A stretch of DNA of 64,000 nucleotides, taken from assembly GCF_932526225.1 (NCBI RefSeq), contig NC_064046.1, forward strand, positions 1,364,001 through 1,428,000, read 5' to 3'. The notes beneath the pieces are model-generated. The model was not told where the DNA came from. It worked only from the letters and a program-made list of their open reading frames with translations, and ran no database searches. A program made the position numbers and the translations under genes. This DNA comes from Nematostella vectensis (lineage: Eukaryota; Cnidaria; Anthozoa; Actiniaria; Edwardsiidae). Shown here piece by piece: positions 53,144 to 64,000 of this stretch (position 1 is the stretch's first letter; each line of letters begins with the position of its first letter).

Positions 53144-53729
53144 TACGATATAACAAGATTCATATGGTATTGCGACTAACTTCTAAAGAAATAAGAGAGG
53201 AGATTATAACAGACAATACAAAAGATTACCACAGATTCAGTGGTTTCTGAAGTTATTGAAAAGGGTTTCATCTGCATGATATGATTGCTGGTTGACAAAC
53301 ATACGATTATCCTGTTTTACTTTTGACATTTTATTATTAAAAATGTATTGTATTCAAATGATCTATTTATATACAATAAACTCTGTAAGTATATATATAT
53401 ATATATAAGATATATAAGATGAAATAAATATGTATACCCAAAACTTGTCTGATGTCTTGATATCAGTTTGTTTATAGTCGGTATACCTCTTCGATAAATT
53501 CTAAATAAAAATTTGAGACCGTCAAGAATTCAAAATATATTGTCTCGTTTTGGGTGTAGCGCGAATACAACCAAACTTTGGGTGTTGATTGACAACGCGC
53601 CATTTCCATACTTTTTGGGGTCAAAACTACGAATTTGATGGACTTAGTCGCTAGGCCTCATCGGTCCCAAGGGGGGGACGGTGCGGGCATACATAAGGGA
53701 GTTAAAATCAAGCCTACGTATTCGACCGA

Positions 53730-54090
53730 CTAGACTTGACAGACCGAAGGCCAAGAAAACGACAGCCAGACAAGCGAGAAGACCGACGGACTAGACAGAC
53801 CGACTGACTATAGACAGATTGACGGACTATAGACAGACCGACGGACTTTAGAGACCGACGGATTTAGACAGACCGACGGACTAGACTTGCAGACGAGAAG
53901 ACGACAGACCGACGGACTAGACAGCAGACAGACCGACGGACTAGACAGACGAAAAGACTGACCGACAGACTATGGACAGACCCAAGGACCGACGGACTAT
54001 AAAGACGGGAAAACAGTTAGACGGACTAAAGACAGACCGACGGGACAACAGACGAGAAGACATAATGAGTGACTGTAGACAGACGAGAAG
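53730..54090. repeat. Degenerate 20-24 bp minisatellite, GACAGACCGACGGACTA
   Basis: About 15 imperfect units of AGACAGACCGACGGACTA with variable linkers (TAGACAG, TGCAGACGAGAAG). Confidence 0.85.
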
Positions 54091-55486
54091 ACTGACCAAC
54101 CTGTCAGACATACGATAAAACTTGAAAGACAGTTAATACAAAGACAGACGACAAGAAATAAACGGCGGACATTCAGACCGACGGAAAAATATGGGACAAT
54201 TGACCGTACAGTTGGAACAAGCGAACAAAAACCCAACGAAAGAACAGAGACTGGAACGATAGCTTAAATTCAGTGCTTTGCAATGTCATTGACCCCTCCC
54301 CCTATCGGGATGATTTTTCCACACTCTTTGTGTGACAACACCGTCAATAGTTCTGCATTGCCTTGGAATGACATCATGGAATACCTTTTAGCCTCTTACG
54401 ATTAATTTAAAAATGATGATATCTTAAGAATTCCCTTCAAACCCGATGATCTGATAATAAGTCAGTGTCAACTACATTTGTCACTAGTCGCTAAAATCAT
54501 CTGAAATTACTTTCTATCAAAAAGGCAATAGCAAAGAAAGGCTTTTCAATGCGCACGCGAATAAATAAAGCTCATTTCAATACGCAACATGTTTCGTTTT
54601 GTAGAATTTGTTTCACAACACGTGACGCATATTCTCGCCGCACGAGATACGATCATCTCAATTCGTAGCGAGGGACGCGCGGGGAAAGCGCATTTATCAG
54701 TCTTATCAACTTGACCCTTTCTGATGCTTTAATAGGTAGTGTTTGTAATGCCTCAATATTTTTCTATTTCTATCGCGTATTGTTTTTCTCCCTTACATTT
54801 TTAAGAGGTAACATCATGTATTTAGCATATATGGCTGCGTAGCATAGGGTGTGTACAAAGAGAGATGACGTTTAAATTATGAAGTATTTCAATAGTTGCA
54901 TATGAGTTTTATATCTTCCTTGAAAGAGGGGAGACAATGAGTTTTAAAGCTTTGTAGAAACACGTTTCCTTGGGGCGATTTCTAAATGGATCATTAAAAA
55001 GACTCGGTTGAAATGAGTACCACTGCGAGCGAGTTACCTAAGAAAAAACGGTCTTATTGATGGCAGACCTCCTTCCCGCCCCCTATCGCTTAAAATCCCC
55101 TCAACACACACGTACGCACGCACACACCTCTCTCCACCACCACTCTTCAACATAGTCCATCGCAAACCCCTGTGCCTTTCATTCCTAGATTTTCACGCCG
55201 GAAGCGTATGTTTTTCTGGTGAGTATTTAGACAGGTTGAAATGTCATAATAAGGTCAGTGAAAGAATTGATGATAAGGAAAGGGGCGTGGGGGGAGGACT
55301 CGAATATGCAGCGCAACACTAAAAGAAATATAAGAAGCGTTGGTTCTTGATAATATAATAATACGAGAAATGTAATTTCTTGACAATACAATGTCGGTGA
55401 AATAACAACTGATAAAGTATACAGAACTAGCAATATGATACACAATAAATATGCTTAAATATTCTTGTCTTCTGATTAGACGTGTG

Positions 55487-56626
55487 TTAATCTCTTGAAT
55501 TTCTTCGTGTGTTTACGTTTCTCTGTTTCCAAGACACACAGTTCGGTGAAAATCCCGTCCATACACAAATCTGTCGCGAAATGTTTTCAGTAATCCTCGT
55601 AGCAGCATTGAACTTCCGAATGCGTCCTTTAGAGTTCGTGGCTGATCCCGAACCCGAGAGGATGCCGATAAGAGCACGACGATCTTCGTTGTTCACCCGT
55701 CGGTATTTCGTATAGACGCCGGCACCGGAGCTTCCGCGAGACGCGTCGCAGCGACTGATGATGCTGTCGGTGAGAATTTGCGCATTGCAGTGCGCATACC
55801 AGAGCGTGTTGGACCGCTTGTCTCCCGGGAAGCTACTGAAGTGTACTTGGAGTCTTGAGCCCGCCTTGGTTGCGACAGCGAGGTTGAAGTAGTCTCGCTT
55901 GTGCGTTTGCTGTAGCTCGAGCACCGAGAAGTCGTTGCGCACGTGCTGAACACGTGTCCAAGCTTGCGGGATGCGTACAAACCGGACTTCGACCCAGCGT
56001 ACTTTCCCTGACCGCTTGAGGAATCCCACGCGAAGCGCGCTGGTTCTCTGGAGATAGCTTTTTCCGTTATGAACGCAATGCGCGGAGGTGAGAACGTGTT
56101 GACGCGAGATAAGCGTGCCGCTACATCCAGTGGAGAGCTTCACAGACGCCGAGAAGGGGAACGTGTGCGCCGCTAGCGTAGTGTTCACACGGATGCGACT
56201 ATCTGGCGGGAAAATCAGACGCCGATAACGGGATCCGCGCCAAGCGCTATCGCTCGTCAATATCTCGCCGTCATCTCCCACAATCGCTTCTGAAGCTTCG
56301 ACTATTTCCGAGCTCCCATTCAGCACGCTGTCAGGTAATACCGAAAGAGTCCTGGACCCGTTAGACCAGAGTGTCTCATAGCTTGATCGATGTGTTATCG
56401 GCGCCTTTTTACCATGTCTCACGCTCGACTGAGAAATGTTGATTTCTGATTCGTGAGCAGTGCGGCCCTTGCTCGGCTCAAGATCGGGAATCCACGAAAA
56501 GGTGATGTCTGATGCGTCGCGTATCCATGTATCACTTGCACTCGACCTGCCCTGTCTGTGATAGTGTCTCAAAGGAGCACCTATAGCCTCACACAACAGC
56601 AAGACCGCCACAAATACGCGATACAT
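55487..56626 (-). CDS. PRSS23-like secreted serine protease B, intronless
   Basis: 379 residues in one exon and the same domain order as protease A. A signal peptide (residues 1-17, MYRVFVAVLLLCEAIGA) is followed by a variable pro-region with NxS/T sites and a basic cleavage candidate GSRYRRLIF (131-139). The trypsin-like domain has His183 (LTSAHCVH), Asp232 (RNDFSVLEL) and Ser300 (CDASRGSSGAGVY). The oxyanion-region sequence is again GSSGA. The tail after the last family Cys is extended and basic (KQRNVNTRRNSRD). It is convergent with protease A, 3.1 kb apart. A CA repeat begins 15 bp upstream of the ATG. Confidence 0.9.
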   Translation of the reverse strand: MYRVFVAVLLLCEAIGAPLRHYHRQGRSSASDTWIRDASDITFSWIPDLEPSKGRTAHESEINISQSSVRHGKKAPITHRSSYETLWSNGSRTLSVLPDSVLNGSSEIVEASEAIVGDDGEILTSDSAWRGSRYRRLIFPPDSRIRVNTTLAAHTFPFSASVKLSTGCSGTLISRQHVLTSAHCVHNGKSYLQRTSALRVGFLKRSGKVRWVEVRFVRIPQAWTRVQHVRNDFSVLELQQTHKRDYFNLAVATKAGSRLQVHFSSFPGDKRSNTLWYAHCNAQILTDSIISRCDASRGSSGAGVYTKYRRVNNEDRRALIGILSGSGSATNSKGRIRKFNAATRITENISRQICVWTGFSPNCVSWKQRNVNTRRNSRD

Positions 56627-59600
56627 ATCGCGCTAATCACACACACACACACCTATGTAGACAAGACACCTTTAAGCCTACGAACCCTCCGAGCTCCAAA
56701 TTTAACTTGAGTCGTCAAATGGGTCTCTCTTAGTTGTTGTAACAAGCCGGCTTCTGCGGCGCTCTAAACTTTAGGGAAAGCGGGTTCTTTATATGGATTC
56801 TTTTCATAGCGGCGAACGGTCCAATAGTCTCGGTGCAAACATTCAAAGTATTTGGCTCCACCCACAGGCATCCCGATAAACTACAAACAACTGGTGCTAC
56901 GCGTAGGACGATCACTCCTCCTCTTTTCGTCTACTCATTAGCGAACAATAAGGATGAATACCTCTCATCGCGCCATTATGAGTGCAAGTCTTGTATGAAA
57001 ACATTAGAGACCTCTTAACGCGTGTGCCCACACATAGACATTAGCCTTTCCTTTTCAGTATTCCTATACTGCGCTTTTAATAGGACGTCATTTAAAGAAA
57101 ACAGAAAGATCACAGAGTCTAATGGACGGGGTCTCTCAAACACAGAGATGTCGGAATTGTAAGGCCATTTAACTCGGTTGGCTGTCGTAGTGAAAATTGT
57201 CCCCGTGAAAATTTGGCGTTCGAGAGAGTTCCGATAGTCTAGGTGAGGTCGGTCTAAGCGTGTGTTCAGGCGCGATGGGCCTACTAACAAATAAAGCGTA
57301 GGATGAGGTGTGGAATATGTGCTATTAGTTGCCTTGAAGAGTGGATTTAAAATAGGTGGGCGTAAAAATCATTATGTCAAGTGGGGATGATGTCTGGAGC
57401 AGAAAAGAACAGACCATTATCCATTTTTGATTTTTTAAGGATTTACCCCACGTTGTGTAGAATCACAACTAACGCCGTTTGGGAATAACCCTGGGATAAA
57501 GCATCTATAAGGAACGATTACTACGAGTGTTGAGCTATGCCATTGTGCCACGATTATCGTCGAACTAAAAATTTATGTCAGTCATTGCTTTCATTCATTG
57601 AATTGTGTTCATTGGTATCATTCGTGGCCAACTAAGTCATGTCTACTTCGTAAACGATAGGGTTAACAAGGCCAATATATAACCCTGATACCAGCGGTTA
57701 CTTATTTTTCTTATTCATAATCGATTATAACTATTTTCTTCTAGGGAGGACTATAATGTACCTATTTTCAATATAAGTACAATCATTACTGTGTATTTTA
57801 CATTATATCACCTATTTTTTTCGTCCACTTTCTATCAATAGGGGGATTTCCCCTGATGAGTGGGCAACCACGAAACAGACCTGTAGGGAAACCTATGTAG
57901 TTTGTATTTTTCTCAAACCAACACTATACACCGCTCTACTTTCGAGTATTGAGCACTTTCTATGAAAACCTTCAACCATCATATATGATATGATATATGA
58001 TAGACGGCGTTAGTTATATATATATATATATACGAGTATATATATTTATTTCTTAAACATCCTATCCATTTTATCTCCGGAAGCTATTATATGCTTCTAA
58101 AACAACAATGTATACCAAAATTTTTTTTTTATTTTGGTATAACTACTAATACGTATCAAAACGTCATCTAATATCTTCATTTTCAACATTACCACTTCAC
58201 TAAAAGTTCTATTAATTGCTTTTATATATGATACGAATCTCCCTCTCCCTAAATTTTCAAACAGATGTTAAAATCGATTCCCATAGATATTTTACTGAAC
58301 TCTTAACAGTTTTAATATAAAAAACAAGGATGATAAAACATGTTGAGATTTGCGCCATGCCATTCTACACGCGAAGTCTGCAAACAAATTCCAATTACAA
58401 GTGCCATAAGCTACCAGAAGATTTAAATTTTGTTTACAATATTTCCAACCAAAAGTTGATGATAAGAATGACATATCGGAACGATAAAAATGACAGAAAT
58501 GTGACAAATAGTGTAGTGTATCCGCTTTTTCACGAAGAGCAACAGACCAGAGAAATGCATCCAACAAACAAATTACGTTAACTTTTCATGAGTGTCACCA
58601 GATCCAAACAAGAATAGATTTGAAAACTGAATTCTAATAACAATTCCGTAGATCCCGACCGCACAAGCTAGAATGCCTTAAGGTCTAGACGCGACTTTCT
58701 CGCGGTTCAAATGCGGCATGCTGTAAAAAAGCGGTTATCCGTTATCGTGTCAGATGCCACTGCTTTCATTTTGTTACAATTTCGTCCACAGGCAGCCCTA
58801 TGCCCAGTCCTCTTCACCGACGATTTCAGGGGAGGGCACACAGGGAGCCCGAAACTATAGGCGACTGCGTACGAGGTTTCTCCGCGCCACGTCGAGCTCA
58901 GTAAATTCTCTTACAAGCTAAGCGAATTTAAGAAAATAGAAACAAGACTTACAGGGAGGTTTTGTTTTTAAATGCCATTGTACAACGCAAAATTCAGAAA
59001 ACATGCCTTCCTCCATGGATGTATCAGGGCCGCTAACGGGGCCATTACTTTGTCTCCTTGCAACTGCAAAACGGCGGAATTAATGTAAGAAAACTACAAA
59101 ATAATCATCCACGGTGGATGACCGAAACGATGAGTATCATTTTGAGGTGTCAGATACTTGACTTGACTCGTTGGTAGGTAATTGGGGACCTGACGAACGT
59201 TAAAGAATGTCGACCAGCCCCTTTTTGCCATTTTTTACATTCGTAAATTCAACGGTCTATATGCAAGAAAACTATAGAAAAAACAATCATTCAAAATTGA
59301 AGTCCGTTACTTGAGTAACAATACCTGATTAAAATTATCTGACTTACATTACTCGCTTGATTTAACCGATGCAAATGGATGCTTTGTGTGACTCGACAAT
59401 GGAGTGTAAAATGGGGGAGGGAGAGTGGGCGAGAACTAACACACACAAAAAAAGACACTATAAAGCTTGATGTGTAATGATCTACTCTTTTATGATAAAG
59501 AGTCGAAGGTATTATTAGACACACCTTACAAAACTATTAATAGAAATCTAAAACCTTAAAAATATCCTAACCTTTGAATGCAGTTATGCAATTTTTGTTT

Positions 59601-59782
59601 CATGAGAACCTTTTTTTATATAAAAACGTCCAGCTTATGATTTCAAGAAATTCTTGGGACCGGCGAAAAACCTGTCGAGGCTCAGATAGCAGCAAAATAT
59701 TGTTTTGTTAGTGTGATACATTCTAAAATGCAGAATCAAACTGTGTTCATAATAAGGCCATCAACAGCATTGTTATTCATTA

Positions 59783-60106
59783 CAGGCCCGTAGCCAGGGG
59801 GGGTTCGGACGAACCCCCCCACCCCCCACCCGGCTTGAAGGTCCGCTCAGAGTTAACAAAAATATATAACGTTTGGCTGGAGATATACCGTGCATATCAA
59901 TATGTCTATAAAATGATAATAAAATTATTTTTATGATCATTATCTTTATTATTATCGCTATATGTTAAAAAGTACCCTATTAATAAAATTAATAATACAA
60001 GATTGATTGCCTAATGTAATAAGTCAAGGAGAGGGGTATATCGGAAATTTGGTCCGCTAAATTGAAAAAACGAACCACCCCGCTCAAAATCCTGGCTACG
60101 GGCCTG
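59783..60106. mobile_element. MITE with CAGGCCCGTAGCCAGG termini
   Basis: Perfect inverted ends CAGGCCCGTAGCCAGG and CCTGGCTACGGGCCTG. The interior has poly-G/C runs and AT-rich DNA without coding potential. Partial relatives occur near 26445, 44650 and 63515. Confidence 0.8.
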
Positions 60107-60621
60107 AATTATGGGTGTAATTCTCTATTAATAGTTCAAGTATTATATTTTCATGTACATTGAAAGTTAGGAGATTCTTATGAACACTTTCATTCCTAAA
60201 ATGCTTAAAAAGAACGGCCCAGCCTTAACTGGAAAGTTGTTATACTAAATAATACGGGCCCAAAACACATAATGACACACACATTAAAACAACTATTGCT
60301 ACAATCCCTTTAGCAATACTATATCCTAACTATTTAGTGAAGTAATGTAGGTGGTTTGTCCATAATACTATCTATTATGGCCCCAAACACATAACAAAGC
60401 ACACATTAAAACAACCTTTATACAAAACACCCATAAGCAATCAAACAGCAGATAACCATTAAATGCAGTAACGAAAAGGGTTGATGAGCTGATGGAGTTG
60501 AGGTTGACCACTCAATAGAGGTTTCCTCAATTAGCACGAAATGGACAAAATGTGTAATCACAAGAGATCTACATTTAACCCTTCAAAAACAGTAACACAC
60601 ATGCATTAAAGTTATGGTAGG

Positions 60622-60886
60622 CAGGGGCGAATCCAGGATTTTAAAATGGGGGGTGGATAATGGCGGGATAGACGGCATATAACTGATCCAGTGGTTCTTG
60701 GTAGATCTAACAATGCTTCACGCTGAATTGGGTTTGTCATGTCAGCAAAGTCAAGCAGGCGAAGGAAAATGGAGAGTACCTCCCGTCCCTCAGATATTCA
60801 TTATCTTCAAAAAAAGTGACTTCATTTTTTTACTCAAAAAGGGGGGTGGATATCCACCCAATCCACCCCCCTGTATCCGCCCCTGG
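60622..60886. mobile_element. MITE, CAGGGGCG family, copy 2
   Basis: Starts CAGGGGCGAATCCAGG and ends CTGTATCCGCCCCTGG. It is collinear in inverse orientation with 52875-53143. Confidence 0.75.
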
Positions 60887-60987
60887 TATGATGTCTAAGG
60901 ACGATTTGAGCCTCAAAAGAAAATCTGGCCAAATGGAACTATTACTATAGACTTGGTAAACTTCTAGCCAAGCAACCGCTTAATAGA

Positions 60988-61153
60988 CAGGGCCGTAGCA
61001 GGGCTTGTGTCACTGGGGGCATATGCCCTCATAATATTTTCAAAAATTATAACGAAATGACCAGTAGGGGCATGGTCCTGCCACCCCAATAATTTTTTTG
61101 ATGTTTCTGAATTGTGCCTCCCCCCCCCAATGTTATGTGGCCTGACACAGCTA
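60988..61153. mobile_element. MITE-like element, GTAGCAGG family, copy 2
   Basis: Starts CAGGGCCGTAGCAGG and contains GAAATGACCAGTAGGGGCAT. It ends near GGCCTGACACAGCTAC and is related to 11163-11329. Confidence 0.65.
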
Positions 61154-61378
61154 CAAAGGGATCATGTTTACAGTAAATATGGAAGTTAATAATCAGGGCT
61201 CTAGTAAAAGACCATTAAATGGAGGGTGACCATTATAGAGGGCTGCTTAATAGAGGTTCAACTGTAGTAAGAAATGTTGTTTGTGTGTTTTTTCTATTGT
61301 ATAACAAGTAATTTTACTCTCTAAAATTAATATAGCAAAAAAAAACTAATAGAATAAAATGAAAAGTTGCAAGAAGTG

Positions 61379-61596
61379 CACCTATTTCAAATAACGTTGT
61401 CAGTGCACACAGCAAATGCAAATTTTCAAATGAAAGCTTTACTGTTGTTTTTTTTATTAAATGAAGAAAACTATGGATAAATCATGTGATTAGTCTACAT
61501 TAGCTTAATTCTTACAAATAATCAATACCATAAACAGCAGTCGGCCCTAGAGCTGTCATTCTTCATTTGCACTAACACCGATTTTTGAAATATGTG
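61379..61596. mobile_element. MITE-like element with CACCTATTTCAAA termini, copy 3
   Basis: Starts CACCTATTTCAAATAACGTTGTCAGTG and ends TTTTTGAAATATGTG next to TATA. The GTTGTCAGTGC block is shared with the 13965 copy. It is partly degenerate. Confidence 0.65.
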
Positions 61597-61616
61597 TATA
61601 ATACAATAACACATAA

Positions 61617-61744
61617 CAGTGCCGTAGCAGGCCTCGAAATATTGGGGGGGGGGGACAATACAGAATCATTAAATATTGTGGGGCACAGCCACACCCCTAC
61701 TGGTCATTTCTTTATATTTTTTGAAAATATTTGCTATGGCACTG
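61617..61744. mobile_element. MITE-like element, GTAGCAGG family, copy 3
   Basis: Starts CAGTGCCGTAGCAGG and ends TGCTATGGCACTG. It contains CCCTACTGGTCATTTC, the reverse complement of the interior of the other copies, so it is inverted. Confidence 0.65.
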
Positions 61745-62114
61745 CATAATACAGTAATGTATAATTACACAGGAATAAGACTGAATAAACAAGATTAGTG
61801 AATCAACCCTTTATAAAGGTTGCCAGAACCCTTTTTTCTTAGAGTTAAAAATTGATCTTCCTTGAACATTCTTTTACTACAGGTTGATAAGGCGTTACAA
61901 AATATATTCTATCATCCTTTTTTTTCACCATTAACAGTGATTGAGGGATGTTAAAACATAGCAGAGATAAGGCCCAAGAACCCTTTTAAAGTACACTGCC
62001 ACAGCTATCCCAGATCTTGAAAATTTTTGAAATTGTATTATTGTGACAATTAGACAATTTACACAGTATTATACAAGAATATACAACAAGGAGACTACAA
62101 ACATACTGAAATCC

Positions 62115-63903
62115 TCAGTTCCTAAGGGCAGCCAATCTGTGAAAACAGCAAAAAGATGGAAAAAGATATAACAAGTCCTTTAAAATTATGTCACACTTAA
62201 ATAAATTGGAGTCACAGGTAACCCAGTGTGTTAGCGCGTCAGCGTATGGGGCCCCTCACCACAGGTAACCCAGTGTGTTAGCGCATCAGCGTATGGGGTC
62301 TCTCACCTCTGCTGAAACGGGTTTGATTCCCGTTAAAGACATGGTTAGTGTCTTTCTGTTTCTCGGCCCTAAAATTTGACTTGTTGGACGTATGTGAGCT
62401 CGATAGAAGCTTGTGTTCCTCAGTTCCAGGATGAGACATTCTTAATACATTAGGATTTTAAATGTGAAGCACTTAGAACATGGTTTGTATAAGCGCTATA
62501 TAAATTCTACCATATTTATATTTTATATTTATAAAAAAATGCAGAAATGTTGCTATACTAATGTATAGCACATATAATCACCAAGGGAGACACCAAATGT
62601 GTTTTCCAAATGACTGACTAAACTTGTCAGTATAGATATTGATTAGAATTTAACACCCTTGCAAAACTCTCAATCTGACCAGACATTCAATTTAACCTGT
62701 GTCTTTTTGCTTTCTTAAAAGAAGTAAAGCCTGCGTTTACAAGTAGTAAATAAATGATATCATTCCCATGATTTGCTGAGAATTAAGGTTGATAGAACCT
62801 TTAAATGCTGACCACCAAGTCAATAATAATATCCAGAACTTTGAAGAACAGTCTTTCTGGATTTGTAAAATGCTGTACCTTCTAGATAGCTGATCCTCTT
62901 TTTCTGTGGATCTTTCAGAGTCTCTGAGAGATGCTGTGCCAGGCTGTACGGCATCCAATTGTTTTATCACTTCCAGGCCATTCTCCTCAGCAACCTGGTT
63001 GATAAGGGCTTCAACCTGAAGAGAAATTAAGGTTACATTATTTTTATATTTCTATGTAATATATGTATAAATATGCATAAATAATGTATATGTATATAAA
63101 TAATAATGGGTATAAATAATGTTTATTTGATGCTGTTGGTGGTATATGCTACATATACATGAGCACATTTTAAAGTTGTTTTTTGCAGTTGTTAAACAGA
63201 ATAAGGATTACTAAAATTACAAAAAAAATATCAAACTACAATTAATTTAGGAGGCAAACACTAGAATACTTGGTTGGATTTTATAAATTATTTTTGGCTT
63301 GCACCATTCCCTCAGTCATATCAGTGGTATTCATAAAACCCAGAGACAAAGTGTAGTAGTCAAGCCAGCACAAAAGACAACAAAGACATGAGAGTGTATT
63401 GAGTGCTAAAAAAGCTCATACAAGTGTAATCCATGGCTTTATGAAATCACTTGAGATTGCCTTTGTGACTTCCAGATCATGAATTTATTAACCAACCCTA
63501 GATATTCTATTCCAGGAGTGTAGCCAGGATTTCCTGAGGGGGGGGGGGGGGGGTGCGCAGTCATGGGTATCATATGGGAAACGGATAGATTCAATGATCC
63601 TTCAATAAGAAATGAACCACTTTTTGTAATCCCCCTCCCAGAACCCCTAGATATGCACTTGTGCATTCAAAATATGTGAAATCCTACCTGGTCTTGAGGA
63701 GTTGTTAGTGTTGTGGCAGCTCCCATGGAGCCCTCCATAACCTGAAGTAAAACCAATTGCATTAAAATATAACCACAGCAGACATCACATAACATCAAAC
63801 TTTTTTTTTTACAGAAAAAGCTGATGTTTGGACTTTACAATACCTGAGTGTTGACGTCAAGATCCTCAAAAAGACCTTCAAACTTCTCCATAGTAGCAGA
63901 GAT
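62115..63903 (-). CDS. CHMP1A: CHMP1 (ESCRT-III subunit), 3' four coding exons, partial
   Basis: CHMP1 is a late-acting ESCRT-III subunit that recruits MIT-domain proteins such as Vps4 and spastin for membrane scission on endosomes and at the midbody. Exons: 63903-63844, 63741-63688, 63015-62879, 62136-62115. They join in phase to 90 codons plus stop, about the last 46 percent of a 196-residue family member. Visible blocks are TMEKFEGLFEDLDVNTQ, VMEGSMGAATTLTTPQDQ and ALINQVAEENGLEVIKQLD. The C-terminal MIT-interacting motif is EDQLSRRLAALRN, with the last six residues on a 22 nt terminal coding exon. The AENGLEV and LAALRN features favour CHMP1A over CHMP1B. The 5' exons lie beyond position 64000. 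A tRNA-derived SINE lies in the last intron. Confidence 0.95.
62215..62520 (+). mobile_element. tRNA-derived SINE with duplicated A-box unit (CHMP1 last intron)
   Basis: GGTAACCCAGTGTGTTAGCG, an A-box-like tRNA head, occurs twice (62217 and 62264). It is followed by GGGTTTGATTCCCG at 62319-62332, a B-box-like sequence at tRNA spacing from the second head. The body continues to a tail with TATAAGCGCTATATAAATT near 62490-62505, of the kind seen at SINE and LINE 3' ends. There is no coding capacity. It is inserted opposite to CHMP1 transcription. Confidence 0.7.
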
Positions 63904-64000
63904 CTATAATAAAAGAAGAAGAATAGCTCTTTAGTAAATCATTGTCATCTTAATCCCACTAAGTTGCCATTAAATAAATAGGAAATATGTTCTCACGATT

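Larger units (their letters stand above)
52369..55486. other. Intergenic DNA between the two convergent proteases
   Basis: 3.1 kb with no gene supported. It contains a MITE (52875-53143), a TA microsatellite (about 53390-53420), a 20-22 bp minisatellite (53730-54090) and CA-rich DNA near 55105-55130. Both protease genes should end in this interval. Confidence 0.6.
56627..62114. other. Intergenic DNA and CHMP1 3' flank
   Basis: No further gene is supported. The left end should hold the protease B promoter. The middle is AT-rich with a TA-repeat block near 57990-58040. The right third (59783-61744) is a cluster of five MITE-like elements. The CHMP1 3'UTR extends leftward from 62114; a minus-strand AATAAA at about 61453-61458 is one possible signal. 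Confidence 0.5.

Overview
The window is a piece of an animal nuclear genome. It holds two intron-rich housekeeping genes, the 3' part of a third, two intronless secreted-protease genes, and long AT-rich stretches packed with short inverted-repeat elements (MITE-like), minisatellites and microsatellites. The introns are canonical GT-AG and the proteins align end to end with their vertebrate orthologues. Gene content and architecture (short introns, intronless PRSS23-like genes, many MITEs) fit an early-branching invertebrate such as an anthozoan cnidarian. That assignment is inference, and no marker in the window fixes the species.

Layout. 1-19700: no gene I can defend; AT-rich DNA with at least six MITE-like elements, a 0.66 kb foldback element and short tandem duplications. 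19706-41252 (minus): a complete RELCH gene (LisH, coiled coil, HEAT repeats), reconstructed as 30 coding exons that join in frame to 1165 codons plus stop. 41253-41654: a 402 bp divergent promoter. 41655-47571 (plus): a complete PHAF1 (C16orf70/MYTHO) gene, 17 exons, 415 codons plus stop. 51229-52368 (plus) and 55487-56626 (minus): two convergent, intronless, 379-residue PRSS23-like trypsin-fold proteases. 62115-63903 (minus): the last four coding exons of a CHMP1 ESCRT-III gene whose 5' part lies beyond the window.

How the genes relate. RELCH (Rab11/OSBP-linked cholesterol transfer from recycling endosomes to the Golgi in mammals) and PHAF1 (phagophore-associated autophagy factor) share one short promoter. 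It carries a perfect forkhead/FOXO-type site, two YY1-type motifs and an M-box/E-box. CHMP1 also acts on endosomes but is 14 kb away and unlinked in transcription. The two proteases look like an old inverted duplicate pair.

Most unusual feature. In five RELCH introns the local duplicated or tandem-repeated DNA contains copies of the neighbouring exon-intron junction: exon end plus 5' splice site after exons 10, 15, 24 and 26, and 3' splice site plus exon start before exon 13. In introns 15 and 26 these junction-bearing repeats fill most of the intron, about 35 and 15 copies. A sixth intron (29) is almost entirely a 2.4 kb homopurine-homopyrimidine tract. I could find no name for such splice-junction minisatellites and treat them as the main candidate for something undescribed.
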